64,000 bases of DNA from Planctomycetales bacterium (GTDB lineage: Bacteria > Planctomycetota > Planctomycetia > Pirellulales > Lacipirellulaceae). The stretch covers positions 1 to 64,000 of the forward strand of contig JAGQOU010000136.1 of NCBI GenBank assembly GCA_020427145.1. The letters are read 5' to 3'. Of this stretch, positions 51,915 through 61,281 are shown in pieces; position 1 is the first letter of the stretch; the number at the start of each line of letters is the position of its first letter. The position numbers and the translations under genes were made by a program. A model generated the notes under the pieces. That model made no database searches, was not told the DNA's origin, and worked only from the letters and a program-made list of their open reading frames with translations.

Positions 51915-54083
51915 TTACTGCAGCGGCAGGCAGAGCAACTCGCTAGGCGTGCGTACATACAGCCGGTCGCCAACGATCGCGGGATAGGTGTAAGGCACGG
52001 CCGAGCGTTCGGCGTCGGCCTGCACAACGCCCGCGCGGGCGGCGATGCGAAGGCCGGCGTCGCTGAACTCGATCAACAGCAGTTCGTTGCCGCGACCTTG
52101 CACGAGCAAGCGGTCCTCCGCGGCCAGGATCGCCCCATAGTCGGCAAACGCGTCGTCCTCGATATCGCCGACCAGCGCCAACTCCCTCTCGGCGTCGAGG
52201 CAGAGCAGTCGATGGTTCACGCAAAAAACGCGCGAGCCGACCGCCACCGGCGTACTGATGTCGGGGGCCAACTCGTCCGATTCGGCGAGCGGGTCGGGGA
52301 TGATGCGCCCCTGGTCGTCGAAGTCGAACAACCGCGTGGCGTTGTTCTCGGTGCAAACGAGCAGACGCCCGTCGACCGCCACGGGCGTGGGGACGTTGAA
52401 GTCGCCTTCATAGGGCGGGGCCAGGCTCCATAGTTGCTCGCCCGTGGCGGGGTCCCAGCCGCCAAGTTGCGATTGCGTGTGGCCGACAATTTGGCGGACG
52501 CCGCCGAGAGTCGCCACGGTCAGCGAGCCGTAGCCCTGCGGTTCGCCCGGCGTTTGCCAAACCGTTTCGCCGGTGGCCGCGTCGAGCGCCGCGAGCGCCG
52601 CGTCGGGCGCCCCGGGGTTCACGACAATCAACCCGTCGACCGCCAGCGGCGACGAGCAGGTGCCCCACGGCAAGTCGTCGGTGGCGAAGAACTGCCGCCG
52701 CACGTTGGTGCGCCACACGACCGCGCCGTCCGCCAGCGAGGCGCAAGTGAGATCGCCGAAGGCGCCAAACAGGTACACGCGGTCGTCTAGAATCAACGGC
52801 GTCGCGCGCGGCAGGTTGTCGTAGTCGAGCCGGCCGGGCGCGGGGTAGGCGACCGTCCATAACTCGTCGCCCGTGTCGGCCGACAGGCAGCGAAACACGT
52901 CCGATACGTTGGCCGCGTCGCGATCGCCGATCACGACGTACTGGGGCGTGGCCGCGATGCCGCCCAGGCCGGGCCGCGACAGCGGATGGCGCCAGGCGAC
53001 TGTCGGCGTTGCCGGCAACGTGCGGGGCAGCCACGCACAGCGTCCGTTGCGGTGCGGGCCAAGCCAGCCCGACCAGGCCGCTTGCTCGGCGGGCGCGGTC
53101 TCGTCGGTGGTTGCGGCGGGCGACGCTGCTGGTTTGGTCTGCTCGCCCGGGTTGGCGTCTGTCGTCGCGGCGTCGTGCGTCTGCTTCTTCAGCGCTGGTT
53201 CATCCTTGGCGGGCAAGAATCCGAGCAAGCTTTCCAACGCCGCGAGCATCTCCGGTTCGCCGGCGGCGTCGATCAGCATGTCACGCACGGCGGCTTGCTG
53301 CTCGGCGGAAAGCCGGTTCGTTGCGAATGCGGCGACGAAGGGCACGGGGTCCGTCTCGCCGACGACGCGCAGGTCGCCCTTCTTGATCGTGCCGCAACCT
53401 TCCAACAGCGGGGCCGCGTAGCTGGAGATCACCGCGGCCGCGTGTTGGCTGTCGCCCCACTCGATGATCTTCGTCGCGCCGTCGCTGCAGGCTTCGGACG
53501 TTTCGCACTTGTCGGCGGGCAACGTCTTGACGCCGGCGGCGGCGAGCAGCTTGCGCGCGGCAGCGAATTTTTCATCGCAATCGGCGGGGCCGAAGAGAAT
53601 GCGATAGCCGGCCAGATCGGCAATTTCTCGGGCGGCGTCGGCGCTGCGAACGACCACCAAGCCGTGCTGCGTCGTCTTGCCGTCTTTGCCCGTGAGTCGC
53701 GCAAGCAGTGCGGGCTTGAGCTTCAGTCGCTTGCCTTCGGCGCGGACCACGGAGTCTTTGCCGATAACTAGATCCACCGCGTCGACCTGCTCTTTGGCCA
53801 GCGCCCCGGCGATGGTTTCGGAGAACACGACGGCCACCGGTTGCTTGAGGCGGCGGCTGAGATACTCGCCGAGTACTTCATAACGCCGCTGGGCATAGCC
53901 CTCGACGCAGGGGCAAGACAGGGGCGCGGCCAGCGGGTCCATGACCACCACGGTTAGCTGTCGATTGAACTCGGGCGACTCAGGCGCCGCGCGACACGCG
54001 CCGGCAAGTGCCGCGAGGACGAAGCTGGCGGCGATCATCGCCCGGCAGCTGCGATGACGGGAAAGCATCGATTCACTCCTCAT
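51915..54083 (-). CDS. PhnD-like binding domain fused to PQQ-type beta-propeller
   Basis: 722 residues. A signal peptide (AMIAASFVLAALAGACRAAP) is followed at residues about 40-290 by a domain like phosphate/phosphonate periplasmic binding proteins (LTVVVMDPLAAPLSCPCVEG, LGEYLSRRLKQPVAVVF, GYRILFGPADCDEKFAAARK, AAVISSYAAPLLEGCG). An Ala/Thr/Pro/Lys linker leads to a PQQ-like propeller from about residue 335 (WSGWLGPHRNGRCAW, LSADTGDELWTVAYPAPG, LDAATGETVWQTPGEPQG, WDPATGEQLWSL, LDAERELALVGDIEDDAF). An N-terminal sensor coupled to a propeller platform is the simplest reading. It is unlikely to be a dehydrogenase, because PQQ-like repeats occur widely without cofactor. It is encoded 82 bp after the NHL-type gene, in one operon. 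Confidence 0.8.
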   Translation of the reverse strand: MRSESMLSRHRSCRAMIAASFVLAALAGACRAAPESPEFNRQLTVVVMDPLAAPLSCPCVEGYAQRRYEVLGEYLSRRLKQPVAVVFSETIAGALAKEQVDAVDLVIGKDSVVRAEGKRLKLKPALLARLTGKDGKTTQHGLVVVRSADAAREIADLAGYRILFGPADCDEKFAAARKLLAAAGVKTLPADKCETSEACSDGATKIIEWGDSQHAAAVISSYAAPLLEGCGTIKKGDLRVVGETDPVPFVAAFATNRLSAEQQAAVRDMLIDAAGEPEMLAALESLLGFLPAKDEPALKKQTHDAATTDANPGEQTKPAASPAATTDETAPAEQAAWSGWLGPHRNGRCAWLPRTLPATPTVAWRHPLSRPGLGGIAATPQYVVIGDRDAANVSDVFRCLSADTGDELWTVAYPAPGRLDYDNLPRATPLILDDRVYLFGAFGDLTCASLADGAVVWRTNVRRQFFATDDLPWGTCSSPLAVDGLIVVNPGAPDAALAALDAATGETVWQTPGEPQGYGSLTVATLGGVRQIVGHTQSQLGGWDPATGEQLWSLAPPYEGDFNVPTPVAVDGRLLVCTENNATRLFDFDDQGRIIPDPLAESDELAPDISTPVAVGSRVFCVNHRLLCLDAERELALVGDIEDDAFADYGAILAAEDRLLVQGRGNELLLIEFSDAGLRIAARAGVVQADAERSAVPYTYPAIVGDRLYVRTPSELLCLPLQ

Positions 54084-54165
54084 CGAGGAAGGAAGATGCG
54101 GCGGCTCAGCGCGAGCCGCCGCATGGAACTGCGGGACGATTCCACCGGATGCACGCGACTAACGC

Positions 54166-55770
54166 TCAGTCGCCAATGCCGAACAACCGCAGCCAACCGC
54201 CGCCGGCCGTCTGCGAACCGTCCGCTTTGTCGGCGATCGGCTCGGTCGGATCCGGCAACACGCGGTCGAGCACGGCGATGTGGTTGCGCGTCACGTCGAG
54301 CATGTACACGCGATCGCCGCCGTCGCTCACGCCGATGGCCACCTTCTTGCAGCCGGGCACCACGTCGGCCGCGCCGACGACGCTCAGCAACTGGCCGTCG
54401 GGCGAGTAACGCTTGATGCGGCCCGTGGTGTCCTCGGCGGTGTAAACGACCCCATCGGGTCCAAACGCCAGGTTCATGGGATTGCAGCAGCTGCCAAAAC
54501 CCTCGACCCCGGTGCGGGCGCTCTTGCCCCAGGTGCCGACAAGTTCGCCCGCCTCGTCGTAGCGGCAGACGCGATGCCGCGAATTCTCGGCCACGTACAC
54601 GCCCGTGTCGCTCGCCTGGACGTCCATCTGCCCGCAGCAGCCGCTCAGGCCCGAGACGATGCACTCGCCCTCGCTCAGATCGGGCGCGAGTTTCCACACG
54701 TCGTACGCGTAGCCCGCGGGGGCGCGGCAGGCGATGAACACGGCGTCGCCCGTGCCGCTGATCGAGGCGACCGCCATCTTGTACTGCAGCGCCGACTCGA
54801 CGAGTTCGTCAATCTGCTCTTCGGAAAGCTCGTCCGGCTTGGCGCCATCGCCGAATCGCTCCTTGTAGTCCGCGAGCGCCTGCTCGTAGAGCCCGCGATT
54901 CTTCTGGAGCATTTCGCTCCGTTTCTTGTTGGACTGCAGCGAACTCGCCAGCGTCTCGATCTTTGCCGCGGCTCGTTTGGCTTCCGCGGCGTCGCCAGTT
55001 TGCGTCTGCGCGATGCGTTCGTTGACGATCTCCTCGAGGATAGTCTTGCGCGCCTCGGCGTCCTGTGTGGCGAACGTTTCAAGTTGCTCGTCGAGTTGGT
55101 CGAGGGCCCGCGTGTACGCGTCAATCACCTGCGGCATCGTTTCAAATTGTTGCTTGTGCTGCTGGACGACCTCCTCGCGAATTTGTTCCACGTTCGCGCG
55201 CAGAGCTGCGACGTGCGGCGAGTCGACTTGAGCGAGTTCGGCTCCGTCGCTGTCGAGTCGCAGAATCTTGCCGCCGCCCGCAACCAGGATCGTGCCGTCG
55301 GGGGCCAAATTGATCGCCTCGGGCGCAACCGCCAGCTCGATCTGCCGCACGAGGTCGCCCGCGCGGTCAAAGACGCGAATTTCATTCGCCGGGCCGGTGA
55401 CGCCGGCCAGCATGTTGGCGTCCGCGTCGAGGCAGAAGCACTGCACCGTCGCCTCGGCAACGCCCTCGGGATTGATCGACACGAGCATCGATTGCTTGTG
55501 CGTCGGTTGCGAGCCGGTGTCGTTGCTCGCCGTCGCTTCGGCGGCGGCCGGGGGCTCGTTGGCCGTCGCATCGACTGTCGTCTCGACGGCCATTTCGGTC
55601 GTCACTTCCGCGGCCGGCGCCGTCTCGTCGTTGTTGATCGCCACGACAACGACTCGTGCCTCGATCTGTCTCGGCGCGTTAGCGTCGTGGTCTTCCGCGG
55701 CTTGCGCGACTCCCGCCGCACCGCAGTTGAGTAACAACAGCGCCGACCACCCTAGTAACCACTTTGTCAT
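54166..55770 (-). CDS. NHL-type beta-propeller protein split by a coiled coil
   Basis: 534 residues from the ATG at 55770 (MTKWLLGWSALLLLNCGAAG, a signal peptide with a possible lipobox). Residues about 75-175 contain propeller blades (CFCLDADANMLAGVTGPANE, LAPDGTILVAGGGKILRLD). A predominantly helical, charge-rich coiled-coil region follows at about 180-330 (LRANVEQIREEVVQQHKQQF, AKRAAAKIETLASSLQSNKK). The propeller resumes with NHL-like repeats (GCCGQMDVQASDTGVYVAEN, NPMNLAFGPDGVVYTAEDTT, IGVSDGGDRVYMLDVTRNHI). The CCGQ and SCCNP motifs bring paired Cys residues together. It is probably periplasmic or membrane-associated. Function unknown; it is co-transcribed with the PhnD-PQQ fusion. Confidence 0.75.
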   Translation of the reverse strand: MTKWLLGWSALLLLNCGAAGVAQAAEDHDANAPRQIEARVVVVAINNDETAPAAEVTTEMAVETTVDATANEPPAAAEATASNDTGSQPTHKQSMLVSINPEGVAEATVQCFCLDADANMLAGVTGPANEIRVFDRAGDLVRQIELAVAPEAINLAPDGTILVAGGGKILRLDSDGAELAQVDSPHVAALRANVEQIREEVVQQHKQQFETMPQVIDAYTRALDQLDEQLETFATQDAEARKTILEEIVNERIAQTQTGDAAEAKRAAAKIETLASSLQSNKKRSEMLQKNRGLYEQALADYKERFGDGAKPDELSEEQIDELVESALQYKMAVASISGTGDAVFIACRAPAGYAYDVWKLAPDLSEGECIVSGLSGCCGQMDVQASDTGVYVAENSRHRVCRYDEAGELVGTWGKSARTGVEGFGSCCNPMNLAFGPDGVVYTAEDTTGRIKRYSPDGQLLSVVGAADVVPGCKKVAIGVSDGGDRVYMLDVTRNHIAVLDRVLPDPTEPIADKADGSQTAGGGWLRLFGIGD

Positions 55771-56238
55771 GGCCCCTGCTCCTTGTCTTGGCGACGAAAA
55801 ACGACACGGCAATCGCCGGCGCGCAGAGCATAACCCTACGGCACTGGCGCATCACCAACCTAGGGCGATTCTACCCGGTTGAGCGTCGTCGTGTCTCGCG
55901 AAAGAAGAAACTCCGAACGATGATTCGTTCGAATCGGTGCGATCTTGCTTCGGCTCGCAGGGTAAAGTTTGCGTAATCTTCCAGCCCCGCGTATTGGCGT
56001 GCTAGCGCCGACAGCTCCGCCGAGACGTCGGCGTCCTGTGGGTCGTCAGCCAAGTTGGTTTCTTCGGTGAGGTCGCTCGTCGGATCGAGCGGCATTTTGC
56101 CGGGGCCTGCATCCCTTGCCCCTCTAGCGAGGGGGGGGCAAAGCTTCACCGGCTTGGACCAGTGGTCGGTGATTTCGACGATCGGCGGACGAGGCGGCCT
56201 GGTCCGGGCGCCGCCGGATCGTAAGGAGACGGGGCGAA
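55771..56238. other. Spacer with a possible gene remnant
   Basis: 468 bp without an intact gene. A minus-strand frame at about 55985-56095 contains a sequence resembling the end of a sulfatase domain (see separate entry). The remainder (56100-56235) is a GC-rich spacer downstream of the GH2 gene with a run of eight G at 56129-56136. Confidence 0.45.
55985..56095 (-). pseudogene. Possible sulfatase C-terminal remnant
   Basis: The minus-strand frame reads MPLDPTSDLTEETNLADDPQ followed by DADVSAELSALARQY. The string SDLTEETNLADDPQ with the following short helix is how sulfatase domains usually end (LYDLxxDxxExxNLADxxP). No sulfatase core remains upstream; the frame before it reads spacer. It could be a decayed gene 3' end left after a deletion, or a coincidence. 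Confidence 0.35.
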
Positions 56239-58644
56239 TTAGCGAACGGCGCGGATTGTCACGGCGCCAGGGGCGAGTCCGTCCGCGGCCGCAGTCACTT
56301 TGATTTCGCCTGGCGCGTCGAGCGCCTTGACGTACGCCGTGCATTGTCCTTGAAACGCGCGGCGGCGGGTCGCTTGAAACGGTTCGTGGCTGACAATCGA
56401 GCCATTGTCCACGACCGCGATCTGGCCCGGGCCCTGCACGGAGAATTCCACCTCGACGTCGCTGCGCGGCAACGGCGTGCCGTCTTCGTCGACCACGCGG
56501 GCCGTGACGACGGCCACGTCGTCCCAGTTTGGCGCGAGTTCGTCGCGGTGCGTGGACAGTTCGATGTGATGCGCCTCGCCCGCGGTGTGCAGTTCGTGTC
56601 GGGCGACTTCGTGTCCGTCGTTGCGACCGATCGCGGTGAGCTGGCCGGCGGCGTAGTCGATTTCCCAAGTGCGGGGGCGCGCGTCGGCGGGGAGCGACTT
56701 GACGCCAAACGACTTGCCGTTGCGAAACAGCTCGACTTCGTCGCAATTGCTATAGACTTCCACGATCTCTTGGTGCGGCTGCGAGTTGCGCGGCGTCCAA
56801 TCGTCGAACAGAACCTGCCGCCGCCGCCACTCGACGGCTTCGTAGCCCGGGTCGGTTGGAGTCGCTTCGGTGGCGGCGACGCGGCGGAAGACGTGGACCA
56901 TCGGCGCGTCGCTCCACCAACTCTGCCGCTCGTAGCCCCGCGGGTGGACGCGGCCCGTGCGATCTAGCAGCCCCGCGTTGTAAGTGGTCACCGGCCACAT
57001 GCGCGACTCGCCCAGGTAATCGATGCCGACCCACAGAAACTGCCCCGCGTGTTGCGGATTGTCGCGGCACGCGAGCCACGTGCTGCGTTCGTGCCCCTGC
57101 TCGGTTCCAATGATCTTGCGCTGGGGGTCGTCGCGCCACGCCTGCAACAGTTCCAGGTCGCGGTAGTTGGTGCCGATCACGTCGAGCATGTCGGCCAGCC
57201 CGTTGTCGTAATCGTGACTGACGTTCGGGCGGAACAGCGCTTGCGTGACCGGTCGGGTCGGATCGGAGCCGTGGCAGACGTCGACCAGGTCGCGGAGGAT
57301 TCGCTTGGCCAATTCCTCCTTGGGCGTGTCGTGGATTTCGTTGCCGACGCTGTACAGGATCACCGACGGATGGTTCCGGTCGCGGAGAATCGTGTCGCGC
57401 ATGTCGCGGTGGGCCCACTCGCGGAAGTGCAGATGGTAGTCGTACTTTCGCTTGCCGACCGTCCAGCAGTCGAAGAACTCGTCCATGACCAATATTCCCA
57501 GGCGATCGCACAGGTCGAGAAACTCGGGCGCCACGGGGTTGTGGGCGGTGCGCACGGCGTTGACGCCCAGATTCTGCAGCTGCGTGAGCCGGTACTCCCA
57601 CACGCTCAGCGGCACGGCGGCGCCAAACGCCCCGGCGCAGTGGTGCAGGCAAACGCCCTTGATTTTGAGATTGCGTCCGTTGAGCCAGAACCCCGTCGCC
57701 GGGCGGAACTCCGCGGTGCGAATGCCAAACGGCGTCGCAGTCTCGTCGACCGGCTGGTCGCCGCGGCTGAGTGTGACGACCGCGGAGTACATCGCGGGCT
57801 GATCCACATCCCACAGCCGCGGATTGTCGATCGCCAGCTCGCAGTGCGCGGCGTCCGTTGCTCCGGAGTCGATCTCGCCGGCGCAATTGCCCGTCGCCAC
57901 GACTTGGTCGGCGTCGTCGAGGATGCGCACGTCGACGCGATAAGCCTGTTTTGCTTCACTTTGATTCGCAAGGTCAACGGCCACGCCGACCACGGCCCGC
58001 TCGGGCGTGATGATCGGCGTCGTGATGCCGATGCCCGAGTACTCAATGTGCAGCGGGTCGACGACGGTCATCCGGACATGCCGATAGATGCCGCTGCCGG
58101 AATACCAACGCGACGCCACTTGCTTCGACGTATCGGTGCGCACGGCCAAAACGTTGGGGCCGTCGTCGCCATAGCGCAGGTGGTCTGTCAGGTCGTACTG
58201 AAAACTAACGTAGCCCAGCGGCCGATGGCCGAGCGAATGGCCGTTGATCCAGACCTCGCTGTCAGCCATCACGCCATCGAACTCCACGAGCACGCGTTTG
58301 CCCCGCCACTCGTCAGGCGCGGCGAACCGCTTGCGATACCAGGCGACGCCGGTGGGAAGAAAGCCGCCCTCGCCGCTTGCCGGATTCGCTTCGTCAAACG
58401 GCCCCGCGATGCTCCAATCGTGCGGCACGGCGATGCGTTGCCATGAGCTGTCGTCGAAGTCCGATGACTGAGACTCTGCGGCGTCGCCCCGCAGGAATCG
58501 CCAGTCGGGATCGAAGTCAACCGTGAGCCGCGCCGCGGGGACCTCGGGCTCATCCGCGCCGTGGGCGAGCGGGTTCCAACAACTCGTCGCCAGGGCGATA
58601 GCAACACAGCTTACGGTCGCCAAGCGGTGAGGAATTCCGCGCAT
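56239..58644 (-). CDS. GH2 beta-galactosidase-type enzyme
   Basis: 801 residues. A signal peptide at residues 5-29 directs export. The GH2 jelly-roll domain (WQRIAVPHDWSIAGPFDEAN, GVAWYRKRFAAPDEW, VWINGHSLGHRPLGYVSFQY) is followed by an Ig-like domain and the barrel with IKGVCLHHCAGAFG, AVRTAHNPVAPEFLDLCDRL, and the acid/base Glu in YSVGNEIHD. IIGTEQGHERS carries the probable nucleophile Glu. C-terminal Ig-like domains (VEVYSNCDEVELFRNGKSFG, VVTARVVDEDGTPLPRSDVE) match those of bacteroidetal/planctomycete GH2 beta-galactosidases. It would remove galactose side chains, for example from rhamnogalacturonan, given the neighbouring CE12 gene 59 bp upstream. Confidence 0.93.
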   Translation of the reverse strand: MRGIPHRLATVSCVAIALATSCWNPLAHGADEPEVPAARLTVDFDPDWRFLRGDAAESQSSDFDDSSWQRIAVPHDWSIAGPFDEANPASGEGGFLPTGVAWYRKRFAAPDEWRGKRVLVEFDGVMADSEVWINGHSLGHRPLGYVSFQYDLTDHLRYGDDGPNVLAVRTDTSKQVASRWYSGSGIYRHVRMTVVDPLHIEYSGIGITTPIITPERAVVGVAVDLANQSEAKQAYRVDVRILDDADQVVATGNCAGEIDSGATDAAHCELAIDNPRLWDVDQPAMYSAVVTLSRGDQPVDETATPFGIRTAEFRPATGFWLNGRNLKIKGVCLHHCAGAFGAAVPLSVWEYRLTQLQNLGVNAVRTAHNPVAPEFLDLCDRLGILVMDEFFDCWTVGKRKYDYHLHFREWAHRDMRDTILRDRNHPSVILYSVGNEIHDTPKEELAKRILRDLVDVCHGSDPTRPVTQALFRPNVSHDYDNGLADMLDVIGTNYRDLELLQAWRDDPQRKIIGTEQGHERSTWLACRDNPQHAGQFLWVGIDYLGESRMWPVTTYNAGLLDRTGRVHPRGYERQSWWSDAPMVHVFRRVAATEATPTDPGYEAVEWRRRQVLFDDWTPRNSQPHQEIVEVYSNCDEVELFRNGKSFGVKSLPADARPRTWEIDYAAGQLTAIGRNDGHEVARHELHTAGEAHHIELSTHRDELAPNWDDVAVVTARVVDEDGTPLPRSDVEVEFSVQGPGQIAVVDNGSIVSHEPFQATRRRAFQGQCTAYVKALDAPGEIKVTAAADGLAPGAVTIRAVR

Positions 58645-58703
58645 CGTCGAATCCTAAAGTGCGGTCAAAAGCGGGCGTGTCTCCGCGCTGCCGACGAGGC
58701 CGG

Positions 58704-60722
58704 CTATTCAGCGGCTTGCGACGGCGCGGTTGTTTCGAGCGCAGCAGGGTCCCAGCGACCGCTTGCCGGAACAGCAAAGGCGTCTGGATGCAGCGGGTGG
58801 TCCAAGTCCAGTGGCGGCAGATCGTCGACTAGCCACCGCGCCAGCGCGGGGTCGGCGTCGCGCAAGCGACTCGCGACGCAATTGGCGAGCAGATACGCGC
58901 CGTACGACGTGTGATGGGTTCCGTCTTGAAACGCCGCGTCGAGATCGTCGCCCAGCGCCGCGTACAGTTGCCGACTGAGCTCCTGCAGGTCGATGAGCGC
59001 CACGTCCTCGTCGCGCGCCACCTCGCGTACTGTTTGCGGATACTCGCCGAGCGTGTCGTCGACAACGCCTGCCTTGCGCTCCATCGACGTGACGAGAATC
59101 GGCGTGGCGCCGCGACGGCGCGTCTCGGCGACGATTTCCTGCAGGTTGCGACGATATTCGTCCAACGCCCCTGGCCGCTGGTCCTTCATGTCGTTGTGAC
59201 CAAACTGCACGAGCAGAAAGTCGCCCTTGTGCATCTGCGAAAAGATCTTCTCGAATCGGCGGGCCCCGACGCTGCCGCGGACAGTCTCGCCCGACTCGGC
59301 GTGGTTGGCGATTGCCAGTCCCGGTTTGAACAACAGCGGCAGCATCTGTCCCCAACTTCCCCACGGCTCCTGTGGTTGATCGGTCACGGTCGAGTCGCCC
59401 GCGAGGAACAGCGTGACGGCGCGCCACTCGGGGACGATAGTCAACGCGTCGGGCAGGCCGCCGCAAAACTCCAGCGTCAGGCGATCGTCCCACGCCCACG
59501 CCTCGGAGGTCTTTTCACGATCCTTCAAACGCACGGTGCGACCATCCGCCGCAACGCCAATCGCCGGCGTGCGGATGTTGACGGTGAACTCACGACGCAG
59601 GCGGCCGTCATCATCGGTCGCTGCCATCACGCGTCGCAGTTCGGCCTTGACCGCCGCGGGATGCGGCGAGTTGCGGCCAACGCCGAGGCTCACATGGTAA
59701 TTGCCCTCGGGCAGGTCGACCGAGAAGTACCGGGAGTCGACGCCGTCGGGGGCTTCGATCGTCTCAAAACCGAAGCCGCGCTGCGGCGAGTACGCGTCGT
59801 CGGCGTCGACGTGAATGCCCCCGTCATGGACGCCCGCCTCGCGAAAGAGAAAGCGGTACGCCGCGCGCGGGCGCGTCGTCGTCGGCGCCGCTGCGGTCGA
59901 TTCGTCGTCGGTCTCGGTCTCGTTCGCGACGACGAATTCCGCCAGCGGGCAATCGGACAGAGCGCGAATGCCGGCCGCGACGCACGCGGCGTTAATGCGC
60001 GCACCGGCCCGCGTGGTGTGCGTGTGATCGGGCACCGTGAACAGGTCGCGCGACACGGTTTCCTCGCCCAATTGTTCGTAGCGCTGGGCGATGATGTCGT
60101 TGAGGTCGACGAAGATCGCCCCGCTTTGCTCAGCAGCCTCGCTCGCCCAGCGGCCGTAGTCGCGGCTTGCGCGCAGGACCCGCTCGCCCAGCCACATATT
60201 GCGCGGCACGGGCGACAGCACGATCGCCGTAGCGCCCTTGGCCTGGGCGTCGGTGACGTACTTGCGCAGGTACCAGCCGTAGCTATGCACAGTCTCTTCG
60301 ACTCCCGTGGCGGCGACGACGCCTTGTTGTGATTCGTCCCCGTTGCCTTTGATCGAGGCGCGCGGGCGGTCGCCCTCGAACATCTGGCCGCCGTCGTTGT
60401 GGCCAAATTGCATCAGCACAAAGTCGCCCGGACGGAGTCGATCCAGCGCCTCGTCCCACAGCCCCTCAGTCAGGTACGTGCGACTGCTGCGCCCGCCGCG
60501 GGCGAAGTTCTCGACCTTCACCCGCTGCGCATCGAAGTGGTCGGCGAGCACCTGCCCCCATCCCCATAGCCCGCCGTCGCCGCGACCGCTGCCGTTCTTC
60601 ACGGTCGAATCGCCGATCAGGACGACGCGCACCGGCGCGTCCGCATCATCCCCGACGGCACGGTCCGCAAATGCAAATAGGAATCCCGAACAGAAAACGA
60701 CGGCGCAAAGAGATCGCATCAT
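58704..60722 (-). CDS. Tandem rhamnogalacturonan acetylesterase (two SGNH/CE12 domains)
   Basis: 672 residues from ATG 60722 (or 60719), then a signal peptide (LCAVVFCSGFLFAFADRAVG). The first SGNH domain has the nucleophile in VVLIGDSTVKNG, then ENFARGGRSSRTY, LMQFGHNDGG and the His in VPDHTHTTRAG. A central beta-rich domain (GFGFETIEAPDGVDSRYFSV, LPEGNYHVSLGVG) resembles malectin/rhamnogalacturonan-lyase-associated domains. The second SGNH domain has FLAGDSTVTDQPQEPWGSWG, IANHAESGETVRG, LVQFGHNDMKD and DGTHHTSYGAYLL. Both domains keep the catalytic Ser and His, so both should be active. It deacetylates pectic polymers ahead of GH28/PL attack. It is transcribed with GH2 in the leftward direction. 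Confidence 0.9.
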   Translation of the reverse strand: MMRSLCAVVFCSGFLFAFADRAVGDDADAPVRVVLIGDSTVKNGSGRGDGGLWGWGQVLADHFDAQRVKVENFARGGRSSRTYLTEGLWDEALDRLRPGDFVLMQFGHNDGGQMFEGDRPRASIKGNGDESQQGVVAATGVEETVHSYGWYLRKYVTDAQAKGATAIVLSPVPRNMWLGERVLRASRDYGRWASEAAEQSGAIFVDLNDIIAQRYEQLGEETVSRDLFTVPDHTHTTRAGARINAACVAAGIRALSDCPLAEFVVANETETDDESTAAAPTTTRPRAAYRFLFREAGVHDGGIHVDADDAYSPQRGFGFETIEAPDGVDSRYFSVDLPEGNYHVSLGVGRNSPHPAAVKAELRRVMAATDDDGRLRREFTVNIRTPAIGVAADGRTVRLKDREKTSEAWAWDDRLTLEFCGGLPDALTIVPEWRAVTLFLAGDSTVTDQPQEPWGSWGQMLPLLFKPGLAIANHAESGETVRGSVGARRFEKIFSQMHKGDFLLVQFGHNDMKDQRPGALDEYRRNLQEIVAETRRRGATPILVTSMERKAGVVDDTLGEYPQTVREVARDEDVALIDLQELSRQLYAALGDDLDAAFQDGTHHTSYGAYLLANCVASRLRDADPALARWLVDDLPPLDLDHPLHPDAFAVPASGRWDPAALETTAPSQAAE

Positions 60723-61281
60723 GGCGCGTTGGAATGAGGTTCCGGTGGAGGAGCAGACGCTTGCGCGAGTCGCGCGGCAAGCTTCGTCGCATCGTAGCAT
60801 ACCCGCGGCGTCGGCGTCTTCAGAGGGCTCGCACGGCGGGCCAGTCGGTTCGTTTGCGCGGCGCAGCGATTTCGTTGTGCCCGGGGGCGGCGAGTCGTCG
60901 TTGTCGCCGACCGTCGCGACGGTTGGACGCGCCGGTCGCGAGGCTTGCATTCTCCGTTCTCAACGCAGGCCGCTGCGGAAAAACCGCAAAGGCCCGCGGT
61001 CCCGCAGCGGTTTTTTTCGAGAAGGCTCGTAAAAGGTTGAGCGGAATTGCTTCGGCGATTACCGTAAATTGAGTCGTCGACGTGAAGTCGGCGATGCCTT
61101 TTCAGCGAGCAAGAGACGATTCACGTCTCAATTGCGTCTTGATTTCTGTCGTGCCCAGGGGGTAGGGCGGCTCAAGTTGGGATTGGTCATGGTTGGCTCG
61201 GGATCGCGTTGGCGTCGAGGCGCGTCAACTGTCATTCCAGCGTACTTTAGTTCATTGTTTTTCACCGGGAGGGATTGTCTC
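60723..61281. other. Divergent spacer with an orphan terminator
   Basis: 559 bp between the acetylesterase and a rightward PEP-CTERM gene. It contains a strong plus-strand terminator at 60970-61017, although no plus-strand gene precedes it, and an AT-richer zone at 61040-61080 and 61220-61265 that may hold a rightward promoter. No credible ORF. Confidence 0.5.
60970..61017 (+). terminator. Orphan intrinsic terminator
   Basis: CCGCTGCGG (60970-60978) pairs with CCGCAGCGG (61002-61010), followed by seven T residues. The loop contains a further small GC-rich hairpin. No ORF precedes it on this strand, so it may end a small RNA or act as an attenuator for the gene at 61282. Confidence 0.7.

Noticed and set aside
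51915-54083. PQQ-dependent alcohol dehydrogenase
   Set aside because: Only the propeller repeats are present; the active-site Asp/Cys-Cys features and haem domain of such enzymes were not seen, and the N-terminus is a binding-protein domain.
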